From: Flabesymbios commensalis
Taxonomy: Eukaryota; Annelida; Polychaeta; Terebellida; Flabelligeridae
Assembly (NCBI GenBank): GCA_964017125.1
Contig: OZ024907.1
Span: 17,662,715-17,726,714 of the forward strand
DNA length: 64,000 nt
Direction: 5' to 3'
Below, one piece after another: positions 58,895-64,000 of this stretch. The position numbers and the translations under genes were made by a program. A model generated the notes under the pieces. That model was not told the origin of the DNA and ran no database searches. It saw only the letters and a program-made list of their open reading frames with translations. Each line of letters begins with the position of its first letter. Position 1 is the first letter of the stretch.

Positions 58895-59125
58895 TGAACA
58901 TGAGTAATAATTTGAATACATTCCTTTCACGAATTCCTTCTATTTAGTCTATCTAACTGATTCAAAATAATGATTGCTCGAAATTTCGACTTAATTTTTT
59001 ATTTTTTTAATATATATACATATACTCCAAAACATCATCATCCACCAATGGACGATAAAAAGTAAATTTATCATCCATTATCGTCAAATAAGACAGCTAG
59101 AAAAATTGACATCTTCAAATGTGAG
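58895..59125 (+). repeat. duplicated flank segment D1, copy 1
   Basis: Blocks agtaataatttgaatacatt, ttcacgaatt, catcatcatccacca, gacatcttcaaatgtgagct recur in the same order at 62235-62510. The copies are clearly diverged. Confidence 0.65.
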
Positions 59126-59339
59126 CTCACAATAAAAAGAATCAATTGATAAAACAATTGAGACATAGAAGAAATTTTGGATCTTGCTATGTTACCCACA
59201 TAATCATCGACATTAACATATATATATATAATTATGCATAAATAAAATAATATTAGCCGATTACAGTAAGTAGGTTGTTATGATACTCTTTGTAAATATT
59301 TGGGGTGCCCAATACAAGGCAGGAGTGTGGTATGCCGTA

Positions 59340-59560
59340 ACGTAAATATTTTGATATAGTGAAGCTTAACGGGTCATAACGACCACCTACTTCAAATCAC
59401 TAATATTTGGAATAAATGCTTTTACATTAGGATTTGCAAATTTTGTGGTCCTAAATAAAATAAGGATTAATAATTTTATTTTCACTTGACTATTTGGGTC
59501 GGGTGGCGACCCAAAATTTCAAGAGGATGGAAATTTGAATTGATTAACTTAGCGCTTCGA
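59340..59560. mobile_element. worn M3-type MITE
   Basis: gcttaacgggtcataacgac, ataaatgcttttacattagg, gcgacccaaaatttcaagag and gattaacttagcgcttcgag are the usual blocks in altered form. Confidence 0.55.
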
Positions 59561-59569
59561 GTGTTAACA

Positions 59570-61240
59570 CTAGTCCTGCTAGGCTCGTATATATCACTGT
59601 TCAAGCGAATTTCAAACGCCGCTAAAATTGTATTAAATATGTTTGGGTCGATGCTCGGTTAATCAAATAATTCAATTTGGACACGTTTTTTTCCGTCAAT
59701 TAAAATATTGCTCGTCATTTAAAGTTGTAAATTGAGAGTTAACAAAAATCACCCTTCCCAACGTGTTACCGATTACTAACACTCCATATCTGAACAACAA
59801 GATGGGAGTTCCGCTGGTGACACGCAATCGATTTAGCCCCAATTATATTAGGCCCCGGAAATACATTTTAATTGAGCATATCTACCTTGGTGACCATTTA
59901 CGAATCCACTAAGCTGATTTTGAAATATTCTATCAGTCATTTATTGTGTGGGGGGAGACATTTTGGAAACACTTTCTAAAATATTTGGGTCATTTTAACC
60001 ATTTGTGAGGATCTTACGATTCCGATACACATGCTGCGTTCTAACCCGAAACATATAATGGGCGAGATCCTTCTAACTACGAAATTGAAAATACTGATTG
60101 AGAAATCAGCAGGACAAGGGTTAGCATTTCTTCCCCGTGGAGTGAGAAGGTGTTACTCTGCCATTTTGTAAAGTGGCAGTTCAGCACCTTCTAACTCCAA
60201 GGGGACGAATTTTGGTATTACATTTATTTCACTTCACGCTTATTTTATCACACACAAGAATCAAATATTTCAGTGATTTTCCATGTATATGTATTATATA
60301 TAAGCTACATACTTTCAAAGACTATCACATTTTAACACATAACACATATGACATATTATTGTAATTTGTAATTGCATAACATACAGCTACTCTAGGGTTT
60401 TGTAATCCAAAATGACCCCATATGTTTGTTTAACAATGTTTAATTACTGCTAACTATTTCTAACGCATTTAAATACGATCCATCACAGTCAACATGCAAC
60501 GTCCTATGTTTTATACGCTCAACTACTCCTTAGTACGTCACTAGTATAAGTATATAATAAGATGTTTCCTTGGAATAAAGTTATCACATCTACTATGTTA
60601 TGTGGCCATTTTTGAAACGACCGTTTTCTAACGTGAACTGTGACTTACTTATTATTGATCTGCTTTTCTAACCCGCTAACAAATTTTAAAAATTATGATT
60701 TTAATATATATTGGTTGCAAAAATAGTTAAATTGTTCACTGTTTATCAATAAATATAAAGCGTTGACACAAGCAATTGTGGGTCTCTCAATTCGACAGGA
60801 AAAATTATAGCGGTTATTTAAAGGTATTTTACATTGGGTAATTATGTGGTTATTTGGAGGTGATTAGGAATCAGCAAATTATAATGGTAGTTTGGAGGTA
60901 ATTCGGAAGTAATTCGGCAGGGAGGATAGTAGTTGTTATTTAAACATAATTTTAAAGTAGGTAATTATGTGGTTATTTTGAGGAAAGTTGGTATCTGAAA
61001 GAATATAACGGACAACAGGAGGTATTTCAGCAGTAAATAAGGAGGTTAAGTAGTGGTTATTGGGAAGTCCAAAAACATTACTTTGAAGTTATTTAGAAGT
61101 TCTGTATATCTAAGGGTTATTTTGAGCGCATTTAGAAGTCATCGAGAAAATGTGAACCAGTCATTTTTTGGTCATGGTCTGGTAACATATCAATTAATTC
61201 TGACCTCAGAATGACTATAACCGCCCCAGTTCTGAGGGGG
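59570..61240. other. 3' flank, nothing recognised except one hairpin
   Basis: A CCCCTTGGA-type hairpin lies at 60128-60206 (gtggagtgagaaggtgttac against gcaccttctaactccaaggg), related to 54466-54542. Between about 60840 and 61090 there are ggtaattatgtggttattt words. No gene was seen. Confidence 0.5.
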
Positions 61241-61247
61241 GGGGGGT

Positions 61248-61527
61248 GGTAGACACAGTACAGTAGACACAGTGCAGTAGACACAGTGCAGTAGACACAG
61301 TACAGTAGACACAGTTCAGTATACATGCATAGTAGACACCGTACAGTAGACACAGTATAGTATATACAGACATAGTACAGTAAACACAGTACAGTAAACA
61401 CAGTACAGTACACACAGTGCAGTAGACACAGTACATTAAACATAGTACAGTAGACACAGTACAGTAGACACAGTACAGTTGACACAATGCAGTAGACACA
61501 GTACAGTAGATACAGTACAGTAGACAC
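61248..61527. repeat. 14-base minisatellite GTAGACACAGTACA
   Basis: About 19 to 20 units with point variants (gcag, ttcag, aaac), some of them lengthened in the middle. The minus-strand open frames (61132-61563) with CVYCTVSTV words come from it. Confidence 0.9.
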
Positions 61528-61529
61528 GA

Positions 61530-63615
61530 AAAAGTTATTTCTTACATATACAATACATTTCACACATGTGGTTCAGCAGCCTATGATAAATGTTTATGGC
61601 GGGTAGATAGTGTAAATGATCTGATATGTTACTAGTCAATGTGAAGGCTGACTTATCGATGATATTTCGAGTTAACTTACCAAACAAATAATTATTGTCC
61701 AGAAGTGAGCCTGACTCATCGGATAGAATCAGTGGAAGAATGATACGGGGGTAAGAACTATGTGATTTGATAGTGTCAAAAAGATTACTAAAAAAAGTTT
61801 GTTGATGTAATTTAAGTAGGTTTATATTGAAGTAAAAATTAATTCGCATTTGTTAATTTATTGAAAATAGGGACTAATTCATTTAATTCGTGGAGGCCTG
61901 TATAAATGTCCTGAAATATTTTATCAATACCTATTCTTCAGTTGAGATTTGAGACAATATAATTGTGAAGGGTGGGAAAAGAGCTACGACATCGAAAACA
62001 GGAAAATAATAACACAAAATAGAAACTAGAAAGACATGAATTGTCCAAAACATGTCAGAGTAAAATCCACTATGGACCCCTGACGTGTGTCGTGTACCGG
62101 AATGTATGTTAAAGCAATGTGTTATTCACATATAATTTTTGAATTCAATGTTACACCTCAAGCTAACGTTGGGGTGCTAGATAGATTATGGAGAACATTA
62201 CCACGGCATAGTTTTACACCTACAATTAGGCAAACATGAATAAGAATTTGAATACATTCTTCTCACGAATTAGTTTTATCTGATCATTTAGCTGACTGAC
62301 ACTATCCCATGATTGATCGGAATTTGGACTTTCTGTTCATTTTAATATAAATTTATTCCAAACAGCATCATCCACCATGAAATTTTAAATGGTATTTTTT
62401 AGTATATTCTAGATTAGTACCATGTAGAATAAATGAATATGTCTTGTGCATAGGCCTGTAAATCAGCTAAAAATATTGTCATCTTTAAATGTGAGTTGTG
62501 TAATAAATATGTAGGATGTTTATCCCAACATTTATTCATACTGTATATATTACAGGCATTAGGAGACACAGTGAACCGGGTGAGAAATTCACGGGTGTAG
62601 GTGACCGTGGTGCGGGTGGGGAGAGACACAGGTGTACACAACAAGTGCTTTCTGCACTTCATGGCAATATCGTGACTAGAGGAAGCGCAAAATCGTGAAT
62701 TCGTCCGACTTCTTTTACGGACGTCTTTATATTGCACAGTATACCCATCATTCTTCACATGCCTTTGACAAGGGAATGTGAGATCAAAAACATTAAAATG
62801 GCTCAAATGTAGAATTAAAAAAAAAAAATATCCCGTAATAGTGCAGAGACTTTTAAAAATTGAGAATGGGTCATCGTGTTAACATTGTAATAATTTTCAG
62901 GGGAGCAAAGATTGGATGGCACAAACATCGGGATAAGAATGTCTGATAAATAAGAGGGTGATTGTCGATTTGAAAGAACTTGATATTGTATATTACCTTA
63001 GCCAAATAACTTTGCACTTGCTGCAGTGGCTAGATTTCTTTTTCTGCCATGTCATGCAATATAAATTTGCAAAATCGAGTCTACTGTTTACAATTTACAA
63101 CTAATTGTGCAGTGAACAGTAAAATATGGCTTTCTCGTGGTTGATTGATAGCCAACTACGATAATCAATCCAAAATGATCATAGCCAACCATGGAAATCT
63201 ACACAAAGCAATCCACGTATAATATAAATAACCCTACTTTATAATATATACAGTATACTATATCTATCATGGCTTACTGGAGGTATGCTCTAGCAAGTCA
63301 AAAGTAACAAATGTCAAACATAGATTTTAGATTTGTAATAATTTGGTCTGTTTCTTTATATTCTACAATACAGGCTTTTCAACTGTAAAGCTGCTAATAA
63401 GGACTTTAGTTATTATAGGGTAGCAGACTGCATACAGAGGGAACAATAATATCAGGTTTCAGTTAATCAGTAATTGATCCTTTACAAAAAACAGTGACTA
63501 TACTCAATTATACGCTGCTTGTCGTTTGTTATAAGCGATCCTACAGTGAGACTCTGAACAAATATTGCATAATATGTGTTGCTTGGTGAATATGGAAGTA
63601 GGCATATGTGCATGC
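61530..63615. other. 3' flank with duplicated segment D1 copy 2 (62235-62510), no gene
   Basis: 62235-62510 repeats blocks of 58895-59125 (gaataagaatttgaatacat, ctcacgaatt, catcatccaccatg, gtcatctttaaatgtgagtt). The remainder is AT-rich. The minus-strand open frame 62414-62806 has no recognisable similarity. Confidence 0.5.
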
Positions 63616-63688
63616 ATGTTCTTTCAAAATTATTATTTCATTACATTTTTTCTCATGAACATGGTTCTGTTTGTCATAGGAATTCAAG
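63616..63688 (+). CDS. candidate signal-peptide exon of a third paralogue
   Basis: MFFQNYYFITFFLMNMVLFV then IGIQ and one leftover base before gtaggt. Hydrophobic core, phase 1 donor and similar length recall gene B exon 1, whose flank upstream is also unremarkable. The rest of such a gene would lie right of the window. This rests on one short exon and could be chance. Confidence 0.25.
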
Positions 63689-64000
63689 GTAGGTAAAAGA
63701 TTATTTATCCCAGTTCAGTGATAGCCAACCATAATAATCCACATGAAATACAACTACTGCCAAGCTATAACTCAAACACAAAAACATTGTAATGATATTT
63801 AGAAAATGTGAGAGTAAATAATTTTTAAAATTAAAACGTCGGGTCAACAGAATGTTATAAATCATTAACTAAATATACTGTGCAAAAACATTTGTATAAT
63901 ATTTACATAATAGGCTAAAAATGCATTTGAAAAATGTTATAAAAAACTTTTTAACAACGTTTTTCAATGAATGTTTTGCATACTATTCTTAGTTGATGGT
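63689..64000. other. end of window, nothing recognised
   Basis: AT-rich; the last 120 bases hold aaacatttgtataatattt and aacgtttttcaatgaatg words reminiscent of the M4 MITE family, cut by the window edge. Confidence 0.4.

Noticed and set aside
61132-61563. Cys-rich protein with CVYCTVSTV repeats
   Set aside because: Generated by the 14-base minisatellite.

Overview
This window is animal nuclear DNA. Genes are split by introns with consensus GT..AG borders, the sequence is AT-rich, and it is full of non-LTR retrotransposon remnants, a tRNA-derived SINE and many small inverted-repeat (MITE-like) elements. The domain mix (an IgGFc-binding-protein N-terminal domain, Ca-binding Asp-rich loops, thrombospondin type 1 repeats and a discoidin-like protein) together with a Tx1-type LINE fits a marine invertebrate. 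I cannot fix the phylum from the sequence. There are no bacterial genes, CRISPR arrays or rRNA.

The core is a tandem pair of paralogous genes on the + strand for a single-pass membrane protein. Gene B (34024-58692) can be read from start codon to stop in 11 exons. All splice phases agree and the spliced CDS is 2,370 nt (789 aa): signal peptide, IgGFc-binding domain, two Asp-rich EF-hand/TSP3-like loops, four TSP1 repeats, Thr-rich stalk, Leu-rich membrane helix, short basic tail. Gene A enters the window already in progress. Its last five coding exons (2516-24277) match gene B exons 7-11 one for one and phase for phase. A candidate signal-peptide exon at 63616 and a repeated piece of gene B's 3' flank at 62.2 kb hint at a third unit beyond the right edge.

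Gene A carries an 18.3 kb intron between its first two and last three visible exons; the matching gene B intron is under 0.9 kb. This intron holds a foldback element with an 8-9 bp target duplication (3.45-5.06 kb), a 4 kb inverted array of a TACGGCTGAAGGGGCAAG-like motif (8.3-12.4 kb), an intact intronless gene for a secreted 312-aa discoidin-like protein (13235-14173), a 33-bp minisatellite open in several frames on both strands (14.7-16.3 and 19.0-19.4 kb), and a CR1/Jockey-like LINE remnant (16.3-18.0 kb).

Between the genes (24.3-34.0 kb) I see only repeats and unrecognised sequence. Intron 1 of gene B holds an array of AGGTCA half-sites (35.0-35.9 kb) and a nearly full-length but decayed Tx1-like LINE on the minus strand, bounded by a 12-bp target duplication (36655-44069). 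The rest of gene B is compact, and several of its splice sites sit within tens of bases of MITE or SINE insertions. From 58.7 kb to the end there are repeats and no confident gene.

The two membrane genes and the nested secreted gene together look like a small cluster of cell-surface and secreted recognition or mucus-type proteins. That functional reading is inference from domain families only.
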